NCBI GenBank assembly: GCA_903832625.1
Contig: CAILCI010000010.1
Span: 1 to 64,000, forward strand
Source of the DNA: an uncultured Burkholderiales bacterium
GTDB taxonomy: Bacteria; Pseudomonadota; Gammaproteobacteria; Burkholderiales; Burkholderiaceae_C
Length of the DNA: 64,000 nucleotides
Direction of reading: 5' to 3'
The number at the start of each line of letters is the position of its first letter. Within the stretch, counting starts at the first letter, position 1. The notes below the pieces were generated by a model that was not told the origin of the DNA, made no database searches, and saw only the letters and a list, made by a program, of their open reading frames with translations. Made by a program: the position numbers and the translations under genes. Below, piece by piece: positions 55,662 to 64,000 of this stretch.

Positions 55662-56261
55662 ATGCAACACCACCCCACCCCCGACAAAGAAGCCATCGCC
55701 CTGCTGCCACCGTTTGAGCGCTTGGGACTCGATCGCATCCACTTGGTCAACACAGGCGAACAAGCGCAGCATGCCTATGCCCAACTGTGCAAAACAGCGG
55801 CGTGGGGTTTTGACACTGAATCCAAACCCACCTTCAAAGTGGGCGAGCAATCGGACGGGCCGCATGTGCTGCAACTCGCCACCGCCGGGTGCGCTTGGGT
55901 GTTTCAATTGCACGACCCCGCATGCCGCACCATTGCTGCCGATTTATTGGCTTTGGGTGGCGTTGTCAAAGCGGGATTTGGTTTGGGCGATGACCGCAAA
56001 CGCATCATCCACAAACTGGGCATAGAGCCCGCTGGCATTGTGGAGCTCAACACGATCTTCAGAGAACGCGGCTATCGCAAAGACATGGGCGTCAAAGGCG
56101 CCGTGGCGGTGTTGTTCCACCAACGCTTCATCAAATCTAAAAAAGCCTCCACCAGCAATTGGGCGAACCCGCATTTGAGCGAAGCACAATTGGTCTATGC
56201 GGCCAATGATGCTTATGCGGCGTTCAAGGTGTGGGAAGCGCTATCTGGCGAGCCTAATTGA
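55662..56261 (+). CDS. RNase D-like 3'-5' exonuclease domain protein
   Basis: A 199-residue DEDD-type exonuclease. The ExoI motif is WGFDTESKPTF (Asp, Glu), ExoII is near AGFGLGDDRKRI and ExoIII is VYAANDAYAAFKVW with the tyrosine and aspartate. Family members trim RNA or act in DNA repair; there is no HRDC domain, so it is not full RNase D. It lies 9 bases after rbgA and likely shares its transcript. Confidence 0.85.
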   Translation: MQHHPTPDKEAIALLPPFERLGLDRIHLVNTGEQAQHAYAQLCKTAAWGFDTESKPTFKVGEQSDGPHVLQLATAGCAWVFQLHDPACRTIAADLLALGGVVKAGFGLGDDRKRIIHKLGIEPAGIVELNTIFRERGYRKDMGVKGAVAVLFHQRFIKSKKASTSNWANPHLSEAQLVYAANDAYAAFKVWEALSGEPN

Positions 56262-56276
56262 AGCTGGGTCAAAGGT

Positions 56277-56522
56277 CTAAAGTTTAGGCATTTCATCGCC
56301 TGCCTCTGCTGAAACGCTAGGCACCAAGTTCAGCAAATGATCAAAATCGCTGCGCTTTCCTTGGGCAGCTTCTGCTTTGAGGTAGTCAAGAGTTAAGACA
56401 GACGCCATTTTTTCAGACACTGCGCTGGCAATGAACTGATTGACCGAAATTTCATCACGTTCGGCAAGTTCACGAATTTTTTGGTGAACAGAGTTGGGCA
56501 ATCGCACGGTCAAAGCAGTCAT
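56277..56522 (-). CDS. ribbon-helix-helix antitoxin-like protein
   Basis: An 81-residue protein. It begins TALTVRLPNSVHQKIRELAE, a ribbon-helix-helix DNA-binding fold, followed by DEISVNQFIASAVSEK. The C-terminal part is acidic (FDHLLNLVPSVSAEAGDE). Its start overlaps the end of the PIN-type sequence by 4 bases. The order is reversed to the usual antitoxin-first layout. The antitoxin looks intact while its toxin is truncated. Confidence 0.82.
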   Translation of the reverse strand: MTALTVRLPNSVHQKIRELAERDEISVNQFIASAVSEKMASVLTLDYLKAEAAQGKRSDFDHLLNLVPSVSAEAGDEMPKL

Positions 56523-56785
56523 GATTTACTCCTCAACGTCTTAAGAAAATCTGCGGGTGATAAAACCACCACGTTTAACTCAGAAGCACGACGGAAATCT
56601 TTCACATTGTGCGTCACGATAAAAGAGCTACCTGATGCGACCGCGCACTCCAACACCATGTCGTCATCTGGATCGTGCAAAAACGGTCGCCATAAAAAAT
56701 ACACATCTTGCAAATGCGCCAAGGAAGCCAAGTACCGCAAAAATGCCAGCGCATTCTCAGGTGTCGCACCCGTATGGTATTCCTG
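56519..56785 (-). pseudogene. truncated PIN-domain toxin
   Basis: The frame ends with a recognisable C-terminal PIN region: FLWRPFLHDPDDDMVLE, IVTHNVKDFRR and VVVLSPADFLKTL. These hold the second and third acidic residues of the nuclease site. Upstream, the frame passes through EYHTGATPENALAFLRYL and then runs into the lpdA terminator and stop (TAA 56846-56848). It has no room for the N-terminal DTN-type segment of about 50 residues with the first catalytic aspartate. Only a TTG is available as a start (56738-56740). It is thus a remnant. Confidence 0.75.
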
Positions 56786-56791
56786 AAACTC

Positions 56792-56825
56792 AAAAGCCGC
56801 TGACCCATTCAGGCCAGCGGCTTTT
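56792..56825 (-). terminator. rho-independent terminator of the pyruvate dehydrogenase operon
   Basis: On the minus strand AAAAGCCGCTG and CAGCGGCTTTT form an 11-base stem with a 12-base loop, followed by a T-rich end. It begins about 21 bases past the lpdA stop. Confidence 0.85.
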
Positions 56826-56845
56826 AAACCAACACAAGCAGCGTC

Positions 56846-58678
56846 TTATTTCTTGCTCGGTGGCAAATCCGTGCAAGAGCCGTGTGCCACTTCCGCCGCC
56901 ATGCCAATGCTTTCGCCCAAGGTGGGATGCGGGTGAATGGTTTTGCCAATGTCCACGGCGTCTGCGCCCATTTCGATGGCGAGTGCAACTTCGCCAATCA
57001 TGTCGCCCGCGTGGGTGCCGACCATGCCACCGCCCAAAATTTTGCCATGGCCGTGGGCTTCAGGGCTGTCGTCAAACAAGAGTTTGGTCACGCCTTCGTC
57101 GCGTCCATTGGCAATCGCGCGGCCTGAGGCTGTCCACGGGAACAGACCTTTTTTGACTTTGATGCCTTGCGCTTTGGCTTGGTCTTCGGTCAAACCCACC
57201 CAAGCCACTTCGGGGTCGGTGTAGGCCACGCTGGGGATGACGCGGGCGTTGAAAGCCGCTGAAGCCAGCTCTTTGTTGCCCTGCAATTCGCCCGCAATGA
57301 CTTCGGCTGCCACATGCGCTTCGTGCACGGCTTTATGTGCCAACATCGGTTGACCCACAATGTCGCCAATCGCGAAGATATGCGGCACGTTGGTACGCAT
57401 TTGAATATCGACGTTGATAAAGCCACGATCAGTCACCGCCACACCGGCTTTGTCAGCGCCAATTTTTTTGCCATTGGGCGTGCGACCGACGGCTTGCAAC
57501 ACCAGGTCGTAGACCTGCGGCGCAGGCACAGTCACACCAGCCTCTGCGGGCTCGAACGTGACTTCAATGCCTTCGGGCAAGGCGCGTGCCGACACCGTTT
57601 TGGTTTTGAGCATGATGTTGTCAAAGCGCTTGGCATTCATTTTTTGCCAGACTTTGACCAAATCACGGTCAGCACCTTGCATGAGGCCGTCCATCATTTC
57701 CACCACGTCTAAGCGTGCGCCCAGCGTGCTGTAGACCGTACCCATTTCCAAGCCGATGATGCCGCCGCCCAAGATGAGCATGCGCTTGGGCACTTCTTTG
57801 AGTGCCAGAGCACCCGTGCTGTCAACCACGCGCGGGTCTTTGGGCATAAAGGGCAAATGCACGGCTTGTGAGCCTGCGGCAATGATGGCGCGTTTGAAGG
57901 CCACCACTTTTTTGCTGCCCGTTTTTTCTTGGCCGCTGCCGCTGGTTTCTTCCACTTCTAAGTGATTCGCGCCGACAAACTGTCCCAAGCCGCGCACGGT
58001 CGTGACCTTGCGCATTTTGGCCATTGCGGCCAAACCGCCTGTGAGTTTGCCAATCACTTTTTCTTTGTGACTGCGCAGCTTGTCAATGTTGACCGTGGGC
58101 GCGCCAAAGTCCACGCCCAAATCGGCCATGTGACTGACTTCGTCCATGACGGATGCAACGTGCAACAAGGCTTTGGAAGGAATGCAACCCACGTTCAAGC
58201 ACACGCCGCCCAAAGTGGAGTAGCGTTCAACCACCACAACTTTGAGGCCTAAGTCTGCGGCTCGAAATGCGGCGGAATAACCACCAGGGCCGCCGCCCAA
58301 AACGAGCACATCGCATTCAAGATCTGCCGTGCCGCCGAAGCTGGAAGCCACGGGAGCGGGTGCAGATGCAGGGGCTGCTGTAGGAGCTGCTGCCTGAGCA
58401 GGCGTAGCCGCTGCGCTAGGTGCCGCTTGAGCCACGGCTCCCGCTGCGTCCAACACCAGCACCACACTGCCCTCGCCCACGTTGTCGCCCAATTTAACTT
58501 TGAGCTCTTTGACCACGCCCGCGTGTGAGGATGGAATTTCCATTGACGCTTTGTCAGACTCCACTGTGATGAGCGATTGCTCAGCTTGAATGGTGTCGCC
58601 CACTTTGACGAGCAACTCGATCACAGCGACTTGCTTGAAGTCGCCAATGTCTGGAACTTTGATGTCTATGAGTGCCAT
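56846..58678 (-). CDS. lpdA: dihydrolipoamide dehydrogenase E3 of pyruvate dehydrogenase, with lipoyl domain
   Basis: A 610-residue E3 flavoprotein with an N-terminal lipoyl domain (lysine in [16 protein letters not shown], about residue 43) and an Ala/Pro linker. The E3 body begins at about 125: FAD motif [20 protein letters not shown], disulfide in [22 protein letters not shown] motif [20 protein letters not shown] and C-terminal [15 protein letters not shown]. The lipoyl fusion is typical of beta-proteobacterial and Neisseria pyruvate dehydrogenases. It is the last gene of aceE-aceF-lpdA. Confidence 0.95.
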   Translation of the reverse strand: MALIDIKVPDIGDFKQVAVIELLVKVGDTIQAEQSLITVESDKASMEIPSSHAGVVKELKVKLGDNVGEGSVVLVLDAAGAVAQAAPSAAATPAQAAAPTAAPASAPAPVASSFGGTADLECDVLVLGGGPGGYSAAFRAADLGLKVVVVERYSTLGGVCLNVGCIPSKALLHVASVMDEVSHMADLGVDFGAPTVNIDKLRSHKEKVIGKLTGGLAAMAKMRKVTTVRGLGQFVGANHLEVEETSGSGQEKTGSKKVVAFKRAIIAAGSQAVHLPFMPKDPRVVDSTGALALKEVPKRMLILGGGIIGLEMGTVYSTLGARLDVVEMMDGLMQGADRDLVKVWQKMNAKRFDNIMLKTKTVSARALPEGIEVTFEPAEAGVTVPAPQVYDLVLQAVGRTPNGKKIGADKAGVAVTDRGFINVDIQMRTNVPHIFAIGDIVGQPMLAHKAVHEAHVAAEVIAGELQGNKELASAAFNARVIPSVAYTDPEVAWVGLTEDQAKAQGIKVKKGLFPWTASGRAIANGRDEGVTKLLFDDSPEAHGHGKILGGGMVGTHAGDMIGEVALAIEMGADAVDIGKTIHPHPTLGESIGMAAEVAHGSCTDLPPSKK

Positions 58679-58687
58679 CTTGCGTCC

Positions 58688-60382
58688 TTACAACAGTAGG
58701 CGACGGAAGTCGCTCAAAATTTGTCCCAGGAAAGCGTTGAAACGCGCAGCCGCTGCGCCGTCAATCACGCGGTGGTCCCAGGTCAAGCTCAACGGCAGCA
58801 TCAAGCGCGGCACGAATTGTTTGCCGTCCCACACGGGCTCCATCGTGCTTTTGCACACGCCCAAAATGGCCACTTCAGGCGCATTGATGATGGGCGTGAA
58901 GTACTTGCCACCAATGCCCCCCAGGCTGGAGATGGTGAAAGTTGCGCCCGACATTTCGGCGGGGCCGAGTTTGCCATCGCGGGCTTTTTTGGCCAACTCT
59001 GACATTTCTTGGCTGATTTGCAGCACGCCTTTTTTGTCGCAATCGCGGATGACAGGCACCATCAAACCATTGGGTGTGTCAGCCGCAAAGCCGATGTGCC
59101 AATAGTTTTTATAAACCAGCGCATCGCCGTCGAGCGAGCTGTTGAACTCGGGGTATTTTTTGAGCGCGGCCACGCAGGCTTTGATCAAGAACGCCAACAT
59201 GGTGACTTTGACGCCCGATTTTTCGTTCTCTTTGTTGGTCGAAACGCGGAAGGCTTCGAGGTCGGTGATGTCTGCATCGTCATGGTTGGTGACGGCAGGA
59301 ATCATCACCGCGTTGCGCAACAAATTGGCCCCGCTGATTTTCTTGATGCGGCCCATTTCTTTGCGTTCAATCGGGCCAAATTTGGCGAAGTCCACTTTCG
59401 GCCAAGGGATGAGACCCAAGCCCGCGCCGTCGGCAGCGCCCGCAGGCGCTTTGGCTGCTTGAGCTTTGGTTTGCGCCGCGCCCGACATGACTGCTTTGGT
59501 GAAAGCTTGCACATCGTCTTGGGTGATGCGTCCTTTGGGACCATTGCCTTTGACTTCGTCAAGCGGCACGCCCAATTCCCGGGCAAACTTCCGCACCGAA
59601 GGCGAAGCGTGGGGCAAGCCCACTGGCGCGCTACCGGGTGCATGTGCAGGTGTGGCCACTGCAGCCACGGCACTTGGAGCCGATGCCGATGCGCTAGGTG
59701 CCACAAGGTTCGCAGCCGAAGGCGCGCTGGTTGCCACAGAAGCCGCAGCGCTGGAAGCGACAGCGGTCGATGCCGCAGCAGTGGCAGCAACAGCACCTTC
59801 CAGTACCGCCAGCAAATCGCCAATGTTGACCGTGTCGCCGACTTTGACTTTGAGTTCTTTGAGCACGCCCGCCGCCGAGGATGGAATTTCCATCGAGGCT
59901 TTGTCTGACTCCACCGTGATCAGCGATTGCTCTACTTTGATGGCGTCGCCTGGTTTGACGAACACCTCGATCACCGCCACGTCTTTGAAATCGCCAATAT
60001 CAGGCACATGAATTTCAATGGAACCCGTCGCGGCAGCAACAGGCGCAGCGCTTGCCACAGGGGCTGGAGTTGGGGCTGCGGAAGACGCAGCAGCCGCGCT
60101 CACTGCTGGAGCTGCAGGAGCCGCGGCAGCAGGCGCAGCCGCTCCTTGCGCTTCCAAGACGACGACCAAAGAACCTTCTTTGACCTTGTCGCCCAATGCA
60201 ACTTTGAGCTCTTTGACCACGCCCGCCGTGCTCGAAGGAATTTCCATCGAGGCTTTGTCTGATTCGACGGTGATGAGCGACTGCTCGGCCTTGACCGTAT
60301 CGCCCACTTTGACCAGCAGTTCAATGACTGCCACTTCGTCGAAATCCCCGATGTCCGGGACTTTTACTTCTACCAATGCCAT
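58688..60382 (-). CDS. aceF: pyruvate dehydrogenase E2, dihydrolipoyl acetyltransferase
   Basis: A 564-residue E2 with two lipoyl domains at about residues 1-78 and 120-200 (each with [13 protein letters not shown] and its lipoylated lysine). The Ala/Pro/Ser linkers are long. The subunit-binding motif [20 protein letters not shown] follows, then the acetyltransferase core ending with [16 protein letters not shown] (catalytic histidine). It lies 18 bases after aceE and 9 before lpdA. Confidence 0.95.
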   Translation of the reverse strand: MALVEVKVPDIGDFDEVAVIELLVKVGDTVKAEQSLITVESDKASMEIPSSTAGVVKELKVALGDKVKEGSLVVVLEAQGAAAPAAAAPAAPAVSAAAASSAAPTPAPVASAAPVAAATGSIEIHVPDIGDFKDVAVIEVFVKPGDAIKVEQSLITVESDKASMEIPSSAAGVLKELKVKVGDTVNIGDLLAVLEGAVAATAAASTAVASSAAASVATSAPSAANLVAPSASASAPSAVAAVATPAHAPGSAPVGLPHASPSVRKFARELGVPLDEVKGNGPKGRITQDDVQAFTKAVMSGAAQTKAQAAKAPAGAADGAGLGLIPWPKVDFAKFGPIERKEMGRIKKISGANLLRNAVMIPAVTNHDDADITDLEAFRVSTNKENEKSGVKVTMLAFLIKACVAALKKYPEFNSSLDGDALVYKNYWHIGFAADTPNGLMVPVIRDCDKKGVLQISQEMSELAKKARDGKLGPAEMSGATFTISSLGGIGGKYFTPIINAPEVAILGVCKSTMEPVWDGKQFVPRLMLPLSLTWDHRVIDGAAAARFNAFLGQILSDFRRLLL

Positions 60383-60400
60383 GTTATGTCTCCCGGAGTT

Positions 60401-63112
60401 TTAGGCGTAAAGAGGGTTCACTTTGTCGGCTTTGATGCCGTATTTTTGGATCGCTTCGGCCACTTTTTCAGCGGGCACTGCGCCGTCTTCGCTCAAAGCT
60501 TTCAAAGCTGCGACCACGATGAAGTGGCGGTTGATCTCAAAGTGTTCACGCAATTTGCTGCGGAAGTCAGAGCGGCCAAAACCGTCTGTGCCCAGCACTT
60601 TGTAGGTGCGGCCTTTGGGAATGAAAGGACGAATTTGCTCGGCATAGGCCTTCATGTAGTCGGTCGATGCCACCACGGGGCCCACAAACGGGTCGAGTTG
60701 CGCAGTGACGAACGGCACTTGCGGCGCATCGGTGGGATGCAGCATGTTGTGGCGCTCTGCCGCTTGACCATCACGGGTGAGTTCGTTAAAGCTTGGGCAG
60801 CTCCACACGTTGGCGGCCACGCCCCAGTCTTGCGCCAGCAAATCGCGTGCGGCCATGGACTCGCGCAAGATCGTGCCCGAGCCGAGCAAGTTCACACGCG
60901 GTGCTTTTTTAGCGCCCTCGCCTTGTTGCAACAAATACATGCCTTTGATGATTTGCTCTTCTGTGCCAGCTTTGAGGCCAGGCATGGCGTAGTTTTCGTT
61001 GAGCAAGGTCAGGTAGTAAAACACGTTGTCTTGTTTTTCCACCATGCGCTTCAAACCGTGGTGCAAGATCACGCCCACTTCGTGCGCAAACGTCGGGTCA
61101 TACGACACGCAGTTGGGAATGGTGTTGGCCAAAATATGGCTGTGGCCGTCTTCGTGTTGCAAGCCTTCGCCGTTCAACGTGGTGCGGCCCGATGTGCCAC
61201 CCAACAAGAACCCACGCGCTTGCATGTCGCCCGCCGCCCAGGCCAAGTCGCCAATGCGTTGGAAGCCAAACATCGAGTAGTACACATAGAACGGCACCAT
61301 GATGCGGTTGCTGGTGGAGTAGCTGGTCGCAGCAGCAATCCAGCTCGACATACCGCCGGCTTCGTTGATACCCTCTTGCAAAATTTGACCCGCTTTGTCT
61401 TCGCGGTAATACATCACTTGGTCTTTGTCGACGGGCGTGTATTGCTGGCCAGCGGGGTTGTAGATACCGATTTGGCGGAACAAACCTTCCATGCCAAAGG
61501 TACGCGCTTCGTCCACCAAGATCGGAACAATGCGAGGTCCCAAAGCTTGGTCTCGCAGCAGTTGCGTCAAAAAGCGCACATAGGCTTGGGTGGTAGAAAT
61601 TTCGCGGCCTTCAGCCGTGGGCTCCATCACCGATTTGAACACCTCAATGGACGGCACGGTAAAGCTCTCATCGGCTTTGGTACGACGGTGCGGCAAATAG
61701 CCACCCAAGGCCTTGCGGCGCTCGTGCAGGTATTTCATTTCTGGTGTGTCGTCAGCCGGTTTGTAAAACGGCACATTGGCCAACTCGCTGTCGGGCACGG
61801 GAATGTTGAAGCGATCACGCATGTAGCGCACATCGTCGTCGGTGAGTTTTTTGGTTTGGTGAACGTTGTTCTTGCCTTCACCCGCTTTACCCATGCCAAA
61901 ACCTTTGACGGTTTTGATGAGCAACACCGTCGGTTGACCTTTGTGGTTGACCGCTTTGTGATACGCCGCATAGACCTTTTGTGGGTCGTGGCCGCCGCGT
62001 TTTAAGTTCCAAATTTCGTCGTCGCTCAGGTGGGCGACCATCTCCAGCGTGCGTGGATCGCGGCCAAAGAAATGTTTGCGCACATACGCGCCGTCGTTGG
62101 CTTTGAAGGCTTGGTAGTCGCCATCCAAAGTCTCCATCATGAGTTTGCGCAAAGCGCCGTCTTTGTCGCGAGCCAAGAGCGGATCCCACTCGCTGCCCCA
62201 CAGCAGTTTGATGACGTTCCAGCCTGCGCCACGGAATTCGCCTTCCAACTCTTGCACGATCTTGCCGTTGCCGCGCACCGGGCCGTCCAAGCGTTGCAAA
62301 TTGCAGTTGATGACAAAGATGAGGTTGTCCAAATTTTCACGCGCAGCCAAGCCAATCGCGCCCAAAGATTCCACTTCGTCCATCTCGCCATCACCGCAGA
62401 ACACCCAAACTTTGCGGTTTTCGGTATTGGCAATGCCGCGTGCGTGCAAGTATTTCAAAAAGCGCGCTTGGTAAATCGCCATCAAAGGCCCCAAGCCCAT
62501 GGACACGGTGGGGAACTGCCAAAACTCGGGCATGAGTTTGGGATGCGGGTAGCTCGACAAGCCTTTGCCATCGACCTCTTGGCGGAAATTGAGCAATTGC
62601 TCTTCGCTCAAACGGCCTTCCAAATAAGCGCGGGCATAAACGCCGGGCGATACGTGGCCTTGGATGTACAAACAGTCGCCACCGTGGTTTTCGCTCTCAG
62701 CGTGCCAGAAGTGGTTAAAGCCCGCGCCGAACATGTGTGCCAGCGAAGCGAAGGAGCCAATGTGTCCGCCCAAGTCGCCACCGTCCACAGGATGATGGCG
62801 GTTGGCTTTGACCACCATGGCCATCGCGTTCCAGCGCATGTAAGCGCGCAGACGTTCTTCAATCTCGATGTTGCCGGGGCAATGCGCTTCTTGCTCAGGC
62901 GCAATGCTGTTGACATAGCCGGTGTTGGCGGAGAAAGGCATGTCCACGCTGCTTTCTCGCGCTTGTTCGAGCAATTGCTCTAACAAGAAGTGGGCGCGTT
63001 CGGGGCCCTCGGCTTGGATGACGGCGGACAGTGCGTCCAACCATTCACGGGTTTCTTGACTGTCCACATCGTTTGCGGCAAATGTGCGCAGATCATTGGG
63101 CTGTGCTGACAT
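60401..63112 (-). CDS. aceE: pyruvate dehydrogenase E1, homodimeric type
   Basis: A thiamine-diphosphate enzyme of 903 residues that decarboxylates pyruvate and acetylates lipoyl-E2. It is the homodimeric AceE type. Stretches include NTGYVNSIAPEQEAHCPGNI, VFCGDGEMDEVESLGAIGLA with the cofactor loop, HQTKKLTDDDVRYMRDRFNI and GLQHEDGHSHILANTIPNC. The ATG at 63112 is preceded by AAAGGAG. It heads the PDH operon. The 144-base AT-rich gap on its far side is shared with a divergent sensor-kinase gene. Confidence 0.95.
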   Translation of the reverse strand: MSAQPNDLRTFAANDVDSQETREWLDALSAVIQAEGPERAHFLLEQLLEQARESSVDMPFSANTGYVNSIAPEQEAHCPGNIEIEERLRAYMRWNAMAMVVKANRHHPVDGGDLGGHIGSFASLAHMFGAGFNHFWHAESENHGGDCLYIQGHVSPGVYARAYLEGRLSEEQLLNFRQEVDGKGLSSYPHPKLMPEFWQFPTVSMGLGPLMAIYQARFLKYLHARGIANTENRKVWVFCGDGEMDEVESLGAIGLAARENLDNLIFVINCNLQRLDGPVRGNGKIVQELEGEFRGAGWNVIKLLWGSEWDPLLARDKDGALRKLMMETLDGDYQAFKANDGAYVRKHFFGRDPRTLEMVAHLSDDEIWNLKRGGHDPQKVYAAYHKAVNHKGQPTVLLIKTVKGFGMGKAGEGKNNVHQTKKLTDDDVRYMRDRFNIPVPDSELANVPFYKPADDTPEMKYLHERRKALGGYLPHRRTKADESFTVPSIEVFKSVMEPTAEGREISTTQAYVRFLTQLLRDQALGPRIVPILVDEARTFGMEGLFRQIGIYNPAGQQYTPVDKDQVMYYREDKAGQILQEGINEAGGMSSWIAAATSYSTSNRIMVPFYVYYSMFGFQRIGDLAWAAGDMQARGFLLGGTSGRTTLNGEGLQHEDGHSHILANTIPNCVSYDPTFAHEVGVILHHGLKRMVEKQDNVFYYLTLLNENYAMPGLKAGTEEQIIKGMYLLQQGEGAKKAPRVNLLGSGTILRESMAARDLLAQDWGVAANVWSCPSFNELTRDGQAAERHNMLHPTDAPQVPFVTAQLDPFVGPVVASTDYMKAYAEQIRPFIPKGRTYKVLGTDGFGRSDFRSKLREHFEINRHFIVVAALKALSEDGAVPAEKVAEAIQKYGIKADKVNPLYA

Positions 63113-63256
63113 GCTTGTCTCCTTTTAGTTCACTAAGGTTTTTTGATGAAGCGAAGTTTCGCATATTTTTCGGAAAATTTCAAATAGCGATTTTCAATTT
63201 CTTATTATGAAATTTGATCAGAAAAGCCAATGGAATCAAGCTAAACTGATCTGGAC

Positions 63257-64000
63257 ATGTTTAAAAAACTACTGATCACCCTCTCGCACCCCTTGGTCGC
63301 ACGCTGGCGCAGCTGGTGGCGCAGCCAAAGCCCAAGCAAGCAAGACCGCTTCGCACTGATCGGACCGGTTGCGGCTGTGTTGTTGTTTTTAGCCGCAATC
63401 ACCACTGCACTGGCCTATCTTAAGTATGAAGAAATGGACCGAGAACAAGAAATTGTTCGACGCGATGTGGAATATGCACAACAGCGCCTGCGCATTCGCC
63501 TCTTGGAGCGTCAAGAATTGGTCATGCGCATGGCGCGCGACATAGCCAATGACGAAACAAGGCTGAGTGGCTTTACCAGCGAAGCACGCAATTTGTTAGC
63601 ACAAAGCCCCGAAATCTCGAGCCTGACATGGGTGGGCAGCAATAAAAACATCAAAGCCAGCTACTCCAGCGCCAGTGCCAATCCGGCTTTGATTCGCACC
63701 GTCGGCTCGACGCTGTCGCGCAACGAAATCAATGAGACCTTTGATTTGGCCCATGCCTTGTCGCAGCCCGTCTACAGCCAGCCCTTCAAGCTGATGCAAA
63801 TGATGCCCTCGCCGATCCACCAAATTCAGCTCCAAGTCCCCATCTTGAACAAGGGCAAGTTTGAAGGCGTGTTGATGGCCGACTACAGCTTGGACGACAT
63901 CATGCGCTTTGCTGTCCCCAATGAAATTGTGTTGAAGTACGCCGTGTCCATGCGAGATGTGGAAAACCATGTCTTGGCTGGGCAAATCACGGACAAGCGC
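63257..64000 (+). CDS. membrane sensor protein, probable two-component histidine kinase (5' part)
   Basis: The 248 visible residues begin MFKKLLITLSHPLVARWRSW. One membrane helix lies at about 34-52 (ALIGPVAAVLLFLAAIT). A long periplasmic domain follows, with an amphipathic helix (YEEMDREQEIVRRDVEYAQQ) and a second PAS/CACHE-like part (SLTWVGSNKNIKASYSS, LQVPILNKGKFEGVLMADYS). No kinase domain is reached before the window ends. The histidine-kinase call is inferred from the architecture; a diguanylate cyclase sensor is possible. It is divergent from aceE. Confidence 0.6.
   Translation, partial: MFKKLLITLSHPLVARWRSWWRSQSPSKQDRFALIGPVAAVLLFLAAITTALAYLKYEEMDREQEIVRRDVEYAQQRLRIRLLERQELVMRMARDIANDETRLSGFTSEARNLLAQSPEISSLTWVGSNKNIKASYSSASANPALIRTVGSTLSRNEINETFDLAHALSQPVYSQPFKLMQMMPSPIHQIQLQVPILNKGKFEGVLMADYSLDDIMRFAVPNEIVLKYAVSMRDVENHVLAGQITDKR

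Noticed and set aside
56519-56740. A functional short PIN toxin starting at TTG 56740
   Set aside because: It lacks the first catalytic aspartate segment, so it cannot form the PIN nuclease site.
60386-62005. A 539-codon open frame opposite aceE
   Set aside because: It is a composition-driven shadow of aceE with no start signal or known motif.

Overview
The window looks like a chromosomal segment of a freshwater betaproteobacterium, most likely a Comamonadaceae member close to Limnohabitans or Rhodoferax. This is inferred from moderate GC content, family content and gene order; no 16S gene is present, so the genus is not proven. I see no insertion sequence, prophage, CRISPR array, tRNA or rRNA. 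Genes are tightly packed in operons, many sharing 4-base ATGA stop/start overlaps.

Layout. 1-383: 5' end of acetolactate synthase, minus strand. 638-3850: an ECF-type sigma factor with a probable membrane partner (DUF3619), a DUF3106 protein, an RDD membrane protein, diacylglycerol kinase and a LOG-family hydrolase. 3881-10330: a PII protein, NAD synthetase, a FemAB-like acyltransferase, soluble pyrophosphatase and a K+-independent proton-pumping pyrophosphatase. A 400-base gap between convergent genes at 7131-7534 holds two large related palindromes. 10379-15125: a TRAP transporter operon with a DHDPS-like lyase and a ribokinase-like kinase. 15303-20905: the 2-oxoglutarate dehydrogenase operon. 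21100-27658: propionyl-CoA synthetase, an isochorismatase-like hydrolase, an NlpC/P60 protein, a degenerate RsuA-like protein, a PemK toxin pair and an MFS transporter. 56846-63112: the pyruvate dehydrogenase operon, with a divergent sensor-kinase gene cut by the window end.

The centre of interest is 27670-52896, a large carbon-scavenging block. It holds a complete glycerol system (glpD, the glpSTPQUV ABC importer, glpR, glpK), then a Gfo/Idh oxidoreductase, a CUT1 sugar ABC importer and a GH31 glycosidase. Next come a flavin reductase, an aldo-keto reductase and an SsuD-like flavin monooxygenase, a divergent GntR regulator and a second CUT1 sugar importer. The last set closely resembles the oxidative desulfonation (sulfo-SMO) route for sulfoquinovose. 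In that route a monooxygenase plus flavin reductase release sulfite, and an aldo-keto reductase turns 6-oxo-glucose into glucose. The adjacent glycerol genes would fit use of sulfoquinovosyl glycerol. However, the GH31 enzyme here lacks the known sulfonate-reading motif, so the step that frees sulfoquinovose is unexplained.

A 19-base AT-rich near-palindrome occurs before the monooxygenase/GntR pair, before the second ABC importer and, 33 kb away, before the TRAP/DHDPS/kinase operon. This suggests one GntR regulon joining the three units. A weaker, partial match lies upstream of the first sugar importer.

Remaining parts: a Tat-exported PhoD phosphatase, an RbgA-like GTPase, a 3'-5' exonuclease and a broken PIN toxin with an intact antitoxin (53049-56785).
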